Notes under the pieces: generated by a model
What the model was told of the DNA's origin: nothing
Databases searched by the model: none
Seen by the model: the letters and a program-made list of their open reading frames with translations, nothing else
Position numbers and translations under genes: made by a program
Shown here: positions 7,574 through 16,836 of the stretch, piece by piece
Layout: each line of letters opens with the position of its first letter
Numbering within the stretch: position 1 is the stretch's first letter
NCBI GenBank assembly: GCA_965656535.1
Contig: CBFHKX010000005.1
Location: 147,438 to 211,437 of the forward strand
Direction of reading: 5' to 3'
Length of the DNA: 64,000 bases
From: Lishizhenia sp965656535
GTDB lineage: Bacteria > Bacteroidota > Bacteroidia > Flavobacteriales_D > Crocinitomicaceae

Positions 7574-10522
7574 ATGAAAAAAAGTGTTTTACTTTTTGTA
7601 CTTATACTCCATAATGCTCTTTGGGCGCAGCAACTTAATTTCACAAATTACTCGGTTTCTGACGGTTTAGCTCAATCACAAGTATTTGCAATACTACCTA
7701 CAAAAAAAGGAAAGCTATACTTAGCAACGCAAGGTGGTGGTATTTCTATTTTTGATGGAAAAAAATTTAGAACACTACAAAAACAAGATGGTTTACTTTC
7801 TAATAAAATACATGCTCTTTTTTCAAATCATGACACCCTTTTACTAGGAACAGACAAAGGTATATCCTTAATACATGAACAAAGCATAATAGAAAATATA
7901 CCTTTAAACCATACAGTTACCCTATTCTTTAAATTCAAAAAGCAACTTTACGTTGGAACAACTGGCGGACTTTTTCTTTTACAGAACAAAAAGGCTGTAG
8001 CTGTAAAAAACATACAACTCCACAACAAGTATATAACCGGACATTTTCTAGATAATAAAAATAACCTTTGGGTAACTACTCAAGAAGGTTGCTGGCATCT
8101 AACACAACCTTTTCAAAACCTAGGTGTCAAAAACGGTTGGCCGAGCGAATATATTACTGCTGCAGTACAAAACGAGTCTACCATCTACCTTTCAACACTT
8201 TCGAATGGAATTATTGCGCTCGACTTAAACCTGAAAAGGAAAGAAATACCAACAATTTTTTCATCACTTGTAATAAACAACCTCTATCTAGACAAAAACA
8301 AACAACTTTGGATTGCAACACAAAACAAAGGAATTTACATCTATGCTAAAAACAAAATTGAGCAGTATACTACACAGCAAGGCTTAGCCAACAACCATGT
8401 AAAATGTATCACTGAAGACCTTTGGGGAAACACTTGGATAGGAACATCTGGAGGTGGTTTATCCAAATACAACCCAACAGATTTTGTACATTACAATACC
8501 AATTCTGGCTTAAATGGAGACTATATCTATACCGTATTTGCTGAACGAGACAATATTTGGGTGTCAACAGCAGCGGGTGGAATTATAAAACTAAACGACA
8601 CGTTAAACAAGACATATACCTCCTACCAAAACAAAAAAATAGGAAAAGTAAGAAATCTGTTGGTAGACAAACAATACAACCTTTGGTTTACAGAAGAAAA
8701 AGTAGGTTTAGGCTTTATCAATTCCTACACAGACTCTGTCTATTATTTCGCTGGAAACAACAGTAGTAAATGGATTTTAGACATGGATGTAGCCAAAGGA
8801 GGAACCCTTTGGTTAGCAACGGCAGATAAAGGACTGATAAAAGCAAAGTCTACCTATATTGACAGCTCCTACACCGTTTCATTTTATCTGTACGCTCACA
8901 TCAATAAGCACTTATCTAATAGAATTGAATGTGTCAAAATTGCTCCAGATAACAGTATTTGGTTGGTAGACTCAAAAAAAGGCCTTGCCCATTTTACAGG
9001 TAACGAATTATATTTTATAGAAGGTTCAAATGAGATTAACATTAGAACACTTGCTTTTTCTAAAAACCAAGTAATCTTAGCAACAGACAACGGAATGTTT
9101 TTCTTGGAACACAAACGCATCAAATCTTTTAGTTTTAACAACCAATTAACTTCTGAAAATATATACCAACTGCTTGTAGAGAACGACTCTACTTTATGGG
9201 TTGGGACAGAAAAAGGCTTAGACCGTATTTACAATCCGTTTTCTAATCCAAAAACCAAACATTTTGGAGTTAAAGAAGGGTTTCGAGGTGTAGAAACATC
9301 TGTAGAAAGTGCATTTAAAGATAATAAAGAAAACCTCTGGTTTGGAACTGTAAGAGGATTAGAAAAATACACACCTTCACAAAAAACTAAACAACAAGTA
9401 GCGCCCATTTTATTTTTAGAAGACATAAAAATTGCATATGAATCTTTAAGCAAAACCAATTATAGAAAACAAATCAAGTCTAACATAAATACAACAGACT
9501 CGCTTATTCTACCATATTACAAAACACAGATAGAGTTTGAACTCATGGCTTTTGATTTATCCGCTACAGAAGATTTAAAATATAGTTACAAATTAGTTGG
9601 GTTTGACAAACGATGGTCGCCTCCAACAAACAGAAATAACATTGTTTTCACCTCTATTCCTCCAGGGAAATATACGCTCTACTACAAAGCTGGGAACGAA
9701 AATATATGGACAAAAGAACGTAAAGTATATCTCGAAATTACACCACCCTACTATACAACGTGGTGGTTTTTAGTATGCGTTTTTATATTCTTTTCAAGCC
9801 TTGTTTGGTTAATTATTTATGTTTCGCGAAGAAGATTAAAACAAAAAAATGAAGGTTTAAAAGAGAAGTTGGCATTAGAAAGAAACTTGGTTGAACTTGA
9901 GCAAAAAGCACTTCGTTTACAAATGAATCCTCATTTTATATTCAACGTTTTACAATCTATTCAAGAGCAAATTATAACAGACGATAAAAATAAAGCGCGT
10001 TTATCCATTGCAAAATTTGCAAAATTAATGCGCGAAATTCTTGAGAACTCCAGAGAAAAATTTATTAGTATCGAACAGGAGATACAAACGGTTGAAAATT
10101 ATTTAAAACTAGAACAACTGACTAAAACTATAGACTTCACCTATTCAATAGAAGTTGATGAAAACATAGACGAAGAAGAAGCCATTATTCCACCACTCCT
10201 CATTCAACCTTTTGCAGAAAATGCAATTATTCATGGTTTTAAAAAGATAGATAGAAATGCACATTTAGCAATCAAAATTATTTTAGAGTCAGACACAAAT
10301 ATCAAAATTACCATAGATGATAACGGATGCGGAAGACAACAATCACAAACAAGTAAAGCACAAGTAGACCACTTGCATAAATCACTTGCCTTGCAGGTTA
10401 CTCAAGAAAGACTTTCTCTACTCAATTTAAAAAACACAGAAAAGCCATTATTTGAAATAATAGATAAAATGGATAACGGCAAATCAATCGGTACACTTGT
10501 TGTTTTGCGCATTGGTATCTAA
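7574..10522 (+). CDS. Two-component propeller-type sensor histidine kinase (LytS/His_kinase family)
   Basis: Large periplasm-sensing kinase, 982 residues. A signal peptide (MKKSVLLFVLILHNALWAQ) precedes two-component-regulator-propeller repeats (about 20-610, recurring LWxGTxxGG/GLxxY elements) and a Y_Y_Y-type domain (about 635-720). One membrane helix (about 727-750), a coiled segment and a LytS-type kinase core follow: MNPHFIFN with the phospho-acceptor His at 787, then PFAENAIIHG and DDNGCGR in the ATPase part. The ATG at 7574 is chosen over upstream in-frame codons at 7526 and 7544 because it begins the signal peptide. No LytTR response regulator is adjacent. Ligand unknown. Confidence 0.88.
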   Translation: MKKSVLLFVLILHNALWAQQLNFTNYSVSDGLAQSQVFAILPTKKGKLYLATQGGGISIFDGKKFRTLQKQDGLLSNKIHALFSNHDTLLLGTDKGISLIHEQSIIENIPLNHTVTLFFKFKKQLYVGTTGGLFLLQNKKAVAVKNIQLHNKYITGHFLDNKNNLWVTTQEGCWHLTQPFQNLGVKNGWPSEYITAAVQNESTIYLSTLSNGIIALDLNLKRKEIPTIFSSLVINNLYLDKNKQLWIATQNKGIYIYAKNKIEQYTTQQGLANNHVKCITEDLWGNTWIGTSGGGLSKYNPTDFVHYNTNSGLNGDYIYTVFAERDNIWVSTAAGGIIKLNDTLNKTYTSYQNKKIGKVRNLLVDKQYNLWFTEEKVGLGFINSYTDSVYYFAGNNSSKWILDMDVAKGGTLWLATADKGLIKAKSTYIDSSYTVSFYLYAHINKHLSNRIECVKIAPDNSIWLVDSKKGLAHFTGNELYFIEGSNEINIRTLAFSKNQVILATDNGMFFLEHKRIKSFSFNNQLTSENIYQLLVENDSTLWVGTEKGLDRIYNPFSNPKTKHFGVKEGFRGVETSVESAFKDNKENLWFGTVRGLEKYTPSQKTKQQVAPILFLEDIKIAYESLSKTNYRKQIKSNINTTDSLILPYYKTQIEFELMAFDLSATEDLKYSYKLVGFDKRWSPPTNRNNIVFTSIPPGKYTLYYKAGNENIWTKERKVYLEITPPYYTTWWFLVCVFIFFSSLVWLIIYVSRRRLKQKNEGLKEKLALERNLVELEQKALRLQMNPHFIFNVLQSIQEQIITDDKNKARLSIAKFAKLMREILENSREKFISIEQEIQTVENYLKLEQLTKTIDFTYSIEVDENIDEEEAIIPPLLIQPFAENAIIHGFKKIDRNAHLAIKIILESDTNIKITIDDNGCGRQQSQTSKAQVDHLHKSLALQVTQERLSLLNLKNTEKPLFEIIDKMDNGKSIGTLVVLRIGI

Positions 10523-10571
10523 TTCAAACCTACTTTTCAAACTTTCTATAAATTACTATTTTAGCATTTAG

Positions 10572-11072
10572 ATGAGTAAACTTAAATTAAAAAAACACCT
10601 TAAAGAACTTTCTAAAGGCCAACTAGAAGAGCAAATCATAGAATTATATGATAAATTCAAGCCTGTAAAAACCTATTTTAACTTTGCTTTTAACCCTAAA
10701 GAAGATAAGTTACTCGAGGATGCAAAAATAAAAATCAGTAAAGAATACTTTCCAACCACAAAAAGACGCGCCAAATTAAGAAGAAGTACTGCTACTAAAC
10801 TTATTAAACATTTTCAAGATTTAGGAATGTCGCCAGATATTATTGCAGACCTCATGTGTTATGCAATAGAAATTGTTTTGGTATACACAGAACGCAGAAC
10901 AATTAAAAACGATAATTTTTTTGTTGGAATTTTCAGACAGTATCAAGAAGTTGTAGCGTTCACTTCTAGAAACAACCTTCGTATTTATGAAGAAAGATTA
11001 ACAGAAATAGCTGAAAAAACGTGGGAACAAGACTGGTTTAATAAGTCCAGTTTTCAAGACTTTTGTCCGTAA
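10572..11072 (+). CDS. DUF6155-like protein
   Basis: 166-residue cytoplasmic protein, basic and helical, without signal peptide or membrane segment. The opening SKLKLKKHLKELSKGQLEEQI and the FNFAFNPKEDKLLEDAK segment resemble the DUF6155 family of Bacteroidota as I remember it. It begins 50 bases after the sensor kinase and might be cotranscribed, but nothing suggests it is a response regulator. It ends tail-to-tail with the lipoprotein gene on the other strand. Function unknown. Confidence 0.6.
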   Translation: MSKLKLKKHLKELSKGQLEEQIIELYDKFKPVKTYFNFAFNPKEDKLLEDAKIKISKEYFPTTKRRAKLRRSTATKLIKHFQDLGMSPDIIADLMCYAIEIVLVYTERRTIKNDNFFVGIFRQYQEVVAFTSRNNLRIYEERLTEIAEKTWEQDWFNKSSFQDFCP

Positions 11073-11084
11073 TACCTACCAATC

Positions 11085-11384
11085 CTATCCTTTTCTCTTC
11101 ATTTCTTTAGGTCGTTTTCCTTTTTCTATTCTTTTTCTATTTTTTTCGGTGTGCTTTATTAGTCTTCTAGCATTTTTGCTCTGTTTGTCCCAATACGCTT
11201 TATGTGCTTCTTTTTTTGCTTTTTTAGCTTCTTTCTCTTTGCTTTTTGCAATTTTATCTCTTGCCTTTTCTGTTTTTTCCACAGAACTATAGGTTGTACC
11301 TGGTGCAGTAGATATGCAACTGTAATTTGAAATAATCAAGAAACAAAGCAATAAAATCTGTATTAATTTCGTTTTCAAATGCAT
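11085..11384 (-). CDS. Small lysine-rich lipoprotein, unknown function
   Basis: 99 residues from the ATG at 11384. A hydrophobic signal sequence ends in a lipobox around SNYSC, so it is probably lipid-anchored. The mature part is almost entirely charged, rich in Lys, Arg and Glu (for example KSKEKEAKKAKKEAHK), and likely helical. The longer in-frame start at 11459 is rejected because it would place 25 polar residues before the signal peptide and overlap the divergent gene at 11404. The start codons of the two genes lie about 20 bases apart, so promoters must overlap. No family recognised. Confidence 0.55.
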   Translation of the reverse strand: MHLKTKLIQILLLCFLIISNYSCISTAPGTTYSSVEKTEKARDKIAKSKEKEAKKAKKEAHKAYWDKQSKNARRLIKHTEKNRKRIEKGKRPKEMKRKG

Positions 11385-11403
11385 AACTTTACATTCTTTA
11401 TCT

Positions 11404-11838
11404 ATGCGAGTAGTAGTTTTATTTTTATGCGTAGCATGTGTTGCATTGGTTGGATGCAAAACTACGAATAATCATCCTGTTCAACCGTCTCCTTTTCAAA
11501 TAGAAGTTAATTTAACCTTGCCTTCTTATTCTGGTTTGCAAGGCATTAGCGGATATGCATACGTTTCTGGAGGAGTTAAAGGAATTGTAATTTATAGAAA
11601 ATCTCAGAATGAATTTGTTGCATTTGACAGAATGGCTACTACAGAAAATGCAGCAGACTGTGAATCGGGCGTAGTAATCAACCCTGATAATTTTTTGGTT
11701 TTAGACGATCCTTGCTCAGAAACTCAGTACTCACTTTTTGATGGTTCTATTGTAAGTGGAGATGTAGAATGGGGATTACGTGGTTACATTGTGCAATTTG
11801 ACGGTTCTAATACACTCAGAATATTGAATGAACAATAA
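11404..11838 (+). CDS. Lipoprotein with degenerate Rieske-like fold
   Basis: 144 residues with signal peptide and lipobox (VALVGC, Cys near 18). The mature part resembles small Bacteroidota Rieske-type lipoproteins: an IVIYRKSQNEFVAFDRM strand pair, a conserved DPCSETQYSLFDGSIVSG loop where Rieske proteins have their second Cys-x-x-His, and a C-terminal GYIVQFDG strand. The histidine ligands and the first Cys-x-His are not present, so a normal [2Fe-2S] cluster is unlikely. Likely an envelope protein of unknown function; the Rieske relation is my inference from pattern. Confidence 0.5.
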   Translation: MRVVVLFLCVACVALVGCKTTNNHPVQPSPFQIEVNLTLPSYSGLQGISGYAYVSGGVKGIVIYRKSQNEFVAFDRMATTENAADCESGVVINPDNFLVLDDPCSETQYSLFDGSIVSGDVEWGLRGYIVQFDGSNTLRILNEQ

Positions 11839-11972
11839 TACTGTTTCGGTTCACCAATGTCCTACTTTCACTACTGGCCCATTTAGTAATTCCGTATAAC
11901 TTAAATCTTTTTTTTCATTATCTATACGGCTCTCAAGTTATCAAAGTCTCTAATTTACTTTATCTTTATCGC

Positions 11973-12812
11973 ATGATTGACGAGATAATAGATTTCGCAC
12001 TTCGCGAAGACATCCAAGATGGAGATCATTCATCACTTTCTACCATTCCAGAAAATGCAACTGGACACGCAAAATTACTCATAAAAGACGAAGGAATTGT
12101 TGCCGGTGTAGAATTGGCAGAGAAAATTTTTCATCGTTTTGATGAACGCCTTAAAGTTACCACGCATATTAAAGACGGCACCCAAATTTCACATGGAGAC
12201 ATTGTCTTAGAGGTTGAAGGAAGTTCGCGTTCTATTTTGTCTACAGAGCGTCTAGTACTTAATTTTATGCAACGTATGAGTGGAATTGCAACACAAACAA
12301 ATCAAGTAGTTAAGCTTTTAGAAGGATGCGACGTTAAACTTTTAGACACGCGAAAAACCACTCCTTGTATACGGCTAATGGAAAAGTGGGCAGTGAAAAT
12401 TGGAGGTGGACATAATCATAGGTTTGGACTGTACGATATGATTATGATTAAAGATAACCACATCGATTATGCTGGAGGTATTAAACAAGCCATTGAGCGC
12501 GCTAACAACTATCTAAAAGAAACAGGCAAGTTACTTAAGATTGAAATAGAAGTGCGCAATGAAGAAGAATTAGAGCAAGTTTTAAATGTAGGAAATGTAG
12601 ATAGAATTATGCTAGATAATTTTTCACCTGAAAGAATAAAAAAAGTACTCCAAAAAATACCTGCAACATACGAAACTGAAGCTTCTGGCGGTATTACACC
12701 CCAAAACATACGTGCATATGGAGAAACAGGTGTAGATTTCATCTCTTCTGGAGCGTTAACACACTCGTACAAATCATTAGACCTTAGCCTAAAAGCAAAA
12801 TTTAACAAATAA
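11973..12812 (+). CDS. nadC: Nicotinate-nucleotide pyrophosphorylase (carboxylating)
   Basis: Quinolinate phosphoribosyltransferase of de novo NAD synthesis: quinolinate plus PRPP gives nicotinate mononucleotide, CO2 and pyrophosphate. 279 residues, normal length. Family signatures are seen in order: LNFMQRMSGIAT, the DTRKTTPC motif, GGGHNHRFGLYDM, IMIKDNHI, the IEIEVRN segment and ASGGITPQN. The residue after TTP is Cys where many homologs have Gly. Partner genes nadA and nadB are not in the window. A small unknown gene follows after 3 bases, suggesting an operon. Confidence 0.93.
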   Translation: MIDEIIDFALREDIQDGDHSSLSTIPENATGHAKLLIKDEGIVAGVELAEKIFHRFDERLKVTTHIKDGTQISHGDIVLEVEGSSRSILSTERLVLNFMQRMSGIATQTNQVVKLLEGCDVKLLDTRKTTPCIRLMEKWAVKIGGGHNHRFGLYDMIMIKDNHIDYAGGIKQAIERANNYLKETGKLLKIEIEVRNEEELEQVLNVGNVDRIMLDNFSPERIKKVLQKIPATYETEASGGITPQNIRAYGETGVDFISSGALTHSYKSLDLSLKAKFNK

Positions 12813-12815
12813 AAT

Positions 12816-13295
12816 ATGACTTTAATTACAGTAGAAAATATAGAAAAAGCAGTTGTAAAAATTGACAATTTAGACGATGATGCACTAGACAAATTAAGTG
12901 AAACCTACGGCTTAGCACAAGAGGAGTTCTTAGGCTATGTAGCTTCGGCAGGTATGGAGTTCGAAAACAACCAATTGATGGGATTAATCATCTATTATTA
13001 CAATATTTACTTCGAAGCGTTTGCACAACAAGGTGTAAAACTGAAGAAAATAGAAGAAGCGATGATTGACGAGTTTCATCAGGAGTATGATCAAGTACTC
13101 GAAGAGTATATGGAAGAAGAAGACATGGATTTAATTGTGAGTTTAACGAACCAACCGAATTTACTCTCTTTCATGGCTATGGAATTAGAGATGGAAGACG
13201 ATGATGGCTCGCGTCTAGATGATGAAACTGCAACTCAATTGTTCATTGTTTCTACTGCAATGATTGCTATTATGAACAAAGCAATTATAGCTTAA
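12816..13295 (+). CDS. Acidic hypothetical protein
   Basis: 159 residues, strongly acidic, without signal peptide or membrane helix. A central stretch (about 85-110) is dominated by Glu and Asp, and the C-terminal part is hydrophobic and helical. It starts 3 bases after the nadC stop and is followed 12 bases later by the paaI-like gene, so it is very probably expressed from the same transcript. I recognise no family. Confidence 0.6.
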   Translation: MTLITVENIEKAVVKIDNLDDDALDKLSETYGLAQEEFLGYVASAGMEFENNQLMGLIIYYYNIYFEAFAQQGVKLKKIEEAMIDEFHQEYDQVLEEYMEEEDMDLIVSLTNQPNLLSFMAMELEMEDDDGSRLDDETATQLFIVSTAMIAIMNKAIIA

Positions 13296-13307
13296 ATTGT
13301 CAGCAGA

Positions 13308-13715
13308 ATGAAGAGTCCTGAAGAAATTATAGCATTAATGCTTAATGAAGATGCATTTTCTAAACTTCTTGGGATGGAAATCTTGGCGTTATCTGAAGGT
13401 AATTGTACCGTACGTATGACTATAGCGACCGACCATGTTAACGGTTTTAAAATCGCACATGGAGGGGTAGCCTTTTCTTTAGCAGATAGCGCCATTGCGT
13501 TTGCAGCAAATGCTCACGGCTTTAAAGCAGTTACAATAGAAAACACAATTTCTTACATAAAACCGTCTTTTTTAGGAAACCAGATCATCGCATCTTGCTC
13601 TCAAATCCATAAAGGGAAAACACTTGGACGATACGCCGTGAAACTAGAAACCGAAGAAAAAACACTAATAGCTAACGTAAATGGATTAGTTCATTTCTCT
13701 AAAGAAAAATGGTAG
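13308..13715 (+). CDS. paaI: PaaI-type hotdog-fold acyl-CoA thioesterase
   Basis: 135-residue hotdog thioesterase of the hydroxyphenylacetyl-CoA/PaaI group, hydrolysing acyl-CoA or aryl-CoA esters. The family motif HGGVAFSLAD (about residues 45-54) with the catalytic Asp is intact, and the ENTISYIKPSF strand follows as usual. No other phenylacetate genes are present, but a fatty-acid beta-oxidation set begins just downstream behind its own regulator, so a housekeeping CoA-recycling role is plausible (inference). Confidence 0.82.
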   Translation: MKSPEEIIALMLNEDAFSKLLGMEILALSEGNCTVRMTIATDHVNGFKIAHGGVAFSLADSAIAFAANAHGFKAVTIENTISYIKPSFLGNQIIASCSQIHKGKTLGRYAVKLETEEKTLIANVNGLVHFSKEKW

Positions 13716-13836
13716 TTTCTCTATCTTAAATCCGTTTTGACCAACCAAATTATCATTCAACTCGTTAATCACACCTAATTATCTGCACACAAGAATGAAT
13801 AAAACGTTCATATTTTTTTCATTTTAAAGATTTTTA

Positions 13837-13868
13837 TTGTGCGTGCTTAGAAAATTTTCGTAATTTTA
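13837..13868 (+). promoter_or_regulatory. Candidate promoter of the MarR/beta-oxidation operon
   Basis: TTG at 13837-13839, 21 bases, then TAATTTTA at 13861-13868, one mismatch from TAnnTTTG, 15 bases before the MarR start codon. The AT-rich stretch before it (13716-13836) holds no recognisable gene. Confidence 0.4.
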
Positions 13869-13882
13869 GAAGAGATAAAAAA

Positions 13883-14338
13883 ATGAGTGATTCAAAAACA
13901 GAAGGAAACATCGATTTTAGCCTGCGTCATACCTGGCATAAAATATCACGTATGTACAACCAAAAGGCAGCCCAGGAAAACCTAACAATTTCTATTGGTT
14001 TTATTCTACTAATTGTAGATAAGGAAGGTACGCCAAGTACACAAATTGGCCCAAGAATGGGAATGGAGCCTACGAGTTTATCGCGCACTTTAAAAACGAT
14101 GGAAAATCGCGGTTACATTCGAAGGAAAATAGATAAAGTGGATAAACGTAAAGTGCTTATTCTCTTAACTGAAGCCGGTCTAGAAAAAAGACGAGAAGTA
14201 CGCGATATTGTTGTAGGATTTAATCAAAAATTACACGATAAAATTCCGAAAGGAAAACTCAAAGTGTTTTTTGAAGTTATGGAAAAAATTGATGTTACTG
14301 TTGATGAAGAGCTCAGAAGTATATTGAGATTTTTATAA
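13883..14338 (+). CDS. MarR family transcriptional regulator
   Basis: 151-residue winged-helix regulator. The DNA-binding part shows STQIGPRMGMEPTSLSRTLKTM as recognition helix region (about 52-75) and the wing GYIRRKIDKVDKRKVLI. It stands 14 bases before the fused beta-oxidation gene and is probably its local regulator, responding to an acyl-CoA or fatty acid as in other MarR/beta-oxidation pairs (inference). No operator was identified with confidence. Confidence 0.88.
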   Translation: MSDSKTEGNIDFSLRHTWHKISRMYNQKAAQENLTISIGFILLIVDKEGTPSTQIGPRMGMEPTSLSRTLKTMENRGYIRRKIDKVDKRKVLILLTEAGLEKRREVRDIVVGFNQKLHDKIPKGKLKVFFEVMEKIDVTVDEELRSILRFL

Positions 14339-14351
14339 AAAACACTAACAT

Positions 14352-16757
14352 ATGAATAGATCCATTCGTAAGGTGGCTGTGCTTGGTTCTGGCGTAATGG
14401 GCTCCAGAATAGCATGTCATTTTGCCAATGTTGAGTGCGAAGTAATTCTGCTCGACATTGTTCCAAATCAAATTAATGAGAAAGAACAAACTAAAGGACT
14501 CACAACTGACTCACCTCAAGTTCGGAATAGAATTGTGAATGAAGCCTTACAGTTTGCTTTAAACTCAAGCCCCTCTCCTATTTACAAGAAATCTTTTGCT
14601 AATCGCATACAAACTGGTAATTTCACAGATGATCTGCATAAAATTGCTGATTGTGAATGGATTATAGAAGTAGTTATTGAAAAGCTAGAAATAAAAAAAC
14701 AAGTCTTTGAGAATGTTGAAAAGTACAGAAAAGGAGGAACCTTAATAAGTTCTAATACTTCTGGAATTCCTATACATTTGATGCTAGAAGGCAGAAGTGA
14801 TGATTTCAAAAAACACTTTTGCGGAACGCACTTTTTTAATCCTCCAAGATATTTACAGCTGTTAGAAATCATTCCAACACCAGAAACCCATCCGGACGTT
14901 ATCGATTTCTTTATGGATTATGGAAGGCGTTTTTTAGGAAAGAAAACCGTTTTAGCAAAAGATACTCCAGCATTCATAGCAAATCGAGTTGGTGTGTATT
15001 CAATTATGGCACTGTTTCATGCCGTAAAAACACTCGATTTAAATATTGAAGAAGTGGATAAATTAACCGGACAAATACTTGGCAGACCAAAATCTGCAAC
15101 ATTCAGAACATGTGATGTTGTGGGATTAGACACACTTGTACACGTAGCCAATGGTTTAAAAACAAATTGCCCAAACGATGAAGCTAAAGCCTTATTTGAG
15201 TTACCTGATTATGTAGCAAAAATGATAGAGCTAAATTGGCTAGGTTCGAAATCTGGACAAGGTTTTTACAAGAAAACAGTTGATGAAGATGGTAATAAAA
15301 CAATTCTATCGCTTGACCTCAACACCTTAGAATATCGAAAGAAAGCTAAAGTTTCTTTTCCTACGCTAGAAATAGCAAAACCTATAGAAGACTTAAAGCA
15401 GCGTACTAAAATGCTGTTTATGGGAATGGATAAAGCTGGAGCTTTTTACCGTAAAATGTTTGGAGGTTTATTTGCTTATGTAACCAACAGAATTCCAGAA
15501 ATAGCCAACGATATATATAAAATTGACGACGCAATTAAAGCCGGTTTTGGTTGGGAATTAGGTCCTTTTGAAACTTGGGATATTGTAGGATTAGACCAAG
15601 GCCTAAAAATGATATCAGATGAAAATCATAACGCAGCAGATTGGATAAATGAAATGAAATCTGCAGGATTTACAAGCTTTTACAAGACTGAAAACGGCTG
15701 TAAAATGTATTATGATATTGACTCTAAATCATACCAAAAAATTCCTGGTACAGAAGAGTTAGTTATACTCAGCACCTTACGCGATGAAAATACGGTTTGG
15801 AAAAATAGCGACACAACTATTGTACACTTAGGCGATGGAATTTTGAATTTAGAATTTCATACCAAAATGAATACCATTGGTAGTGGTGTTATTAACGGAA
15901 TTAATAAAGCGCTAGATTTAGCAGAAACGGAATATAAGGGATTAGTAATTTCAAACACGGGTCAGAATTTCTCTGCGGGAGCAAACGTAGGTATGATTTT
16001 TATGATGGCTGTTGAGCAAGATTTTGACGAATTAAATTTTGCTGTAAAAACTTTTCAAGAAACCATGATGCGCGTTCGTTATGCTAATTGTCCGGTTGTA
16101 GTTGCTCCTCATAATATGGCTTTAGGCGGAGGTTGTGAACTTACCATGCATGCAGATAAGGTTGTAGCACATGCTGAATTATATATTGGACTAGTAGAGT
16201 TTGGTGTAGGTTTAATACCTGGAGGTGGTGGAACAAAAGAGTTTGTGAAACGTCTATCTGCAGAATTAGCCGAAGGAGATATAAGAATAAATAGACTACG
16301 CAATAAATTCTTAACCATTGGTCAAGCTAAAGTTGCTACATCTGCTTATGAAGCTTTTGATTTAGGCTACTTAAGAGAAGGTTTGGATGAAGTAGTTGTA
16401 TCTAGAGATCATCAACTATCCAGAGCAAAATCTGCTTGCTTAGAATTGTCAAACAAAGGATACACTGCTCCTCCAAAAGAAAAAAATATAACCATTCTAG
16501 GTCAAGAAGGCCTAGGTATTGTTTATGTTGGAGCCAACTCTATGCTATCAGGAAACTACATTTCTGAGCACGATGCGCTTATCTCTGAAAAACTTGGATA
16601 TGTAATGTGTGGTGGAGATATTTCTGAGATGACACAAGTATCAGAGCAGTATTTACTTGACCTAGAACGAAAAACATTTTTAGAACTCTGTAGAGAACGC
16701 AAAACTCTGGAGCGATTAGAAAGTATGGTGAAAAATGGAAGAATTTTGAGGAATTAA
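14352..16757 (+). CDS. Fused 3-hydroxyacyl-CoA dehydrogenase / enoyl-CoA hydratase (FadN-like)
   Basis: Bifunctional beta-oxidation enzyme of 801 residues. The N-terminal NAD-binding dehydrogenase part begins with VAVLGSGVMGSRIACHFAN and continues through GTHFFNPPRYLQLLEI and a C-terminal dehydrogenase domain; the enoyl-CoA hydratase part lies at about 490-720 with NFSAGANVG, the oxyanion-hole segment ALGGGCEL and GLVEFGVGLIPGGGG. This order (dehydrogenase first) is that of Bacillus FadN, opposite to E. coli FadB. It is followed by a hairpin and the thiolase. An acyl-CoA dehydrogenase, often next in such operons, is absent. Confidence 0.9.
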   Translation: MNRSIRKVAVLGSGVMGSRIACHFANVECEVILLDIVPNQINEKEQTKGLTTDSPQVRNRIVNEALQFALNSSPSPIYKKSFANRIQTGNFTDDLHKIADCEWIIEVVIEKLEIKKQVFENVEKYRKGGTLISSNTSGIPIHLMLEGRSDDFKKHFCGTHFFNPPRYLQLLEIIPTPETHPDVIDFFMDYGRRFLGKKTVLAKDTPAFIANRVGVYSIMALFHAVKTLDLNIEEVDKLTGQILGRPKSATFRTCDVVGLDTLVHVANGLKTNCPNDEAKALFELPDYVAKMIELNWLGSKSGQGFYKKTVDEDGNKTILSLDLNTLEYRKKAKVSFPTLEIAKPIEDLKQRTKMLFMGMDKAGAFYRKMFGGLFAYVTNRIPEIANDIYKIDDAIKAGFGWELGPFETWDIVGLDQGLKMISDENHNAADWINEMKSAGFTSFYKTENGCKMYYDIDSKSYQKIPGTEELVILSTLRDENTVWKNSDTTIVHLGDGILNLEFHTKMNTIGSGVINGINKALDLAETEYKGLVISNTGQNFSAGANVGMIFMMAVEQDFDELNFAVKTFQETMMRVRYANCPVVVAPHNMALGGGCELTMHADKVVAHAELYIGLVEFGVGLIPGGGGTKEFVKRLSAELAEGDIRINRLRNKFLTIGQAKVATSAYEAFDLGYLREGLDEVVVSRDHQLSRAKSACLELSNKGYTAPPKEKNITILGQEGLGIVYVGANSMLSGNYISEHDALISEKLGYVMCGGDISEMTQVSEQYLLDLERKTFLELCRERKTLERLESMVKNGRILRN

Positions 16758-16779
16758 TTCCACTAGATAACAAGACTTC

Positions 16780-16816
16780 AAGATTTTAAGACATTAAGAA
16801 GAAGTCTTAAAATCTT
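16780..16816 (+). repeat. 13-bp perfect inverted repeat between the beta-oxidation genes
   Basis: AAGATTTTAAGAC (16780-16792) and GTCTTAAAATCTT (16804-16816) are perfectly complementary around an 11-base loop. A second, competing pairing exists between AAGACTT (16773-16779 region) and AAGTCTT (16802-16808). No T-run follows, so it is not a standard terminator; an mRNA processing or stabilising element, or a dispersed repeat, fits better. Confidence 0.65.
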
Positions 16817-16836
16817 AATATCATAACATTAAAAAA

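Noticed and set aside
8068..8766. Open frames of 69-93 codons inside the sensor kinase gene
   Set aside because: They lie in another frame of a long gene with clear domain content, have no recognisable motif and are chance open frames.
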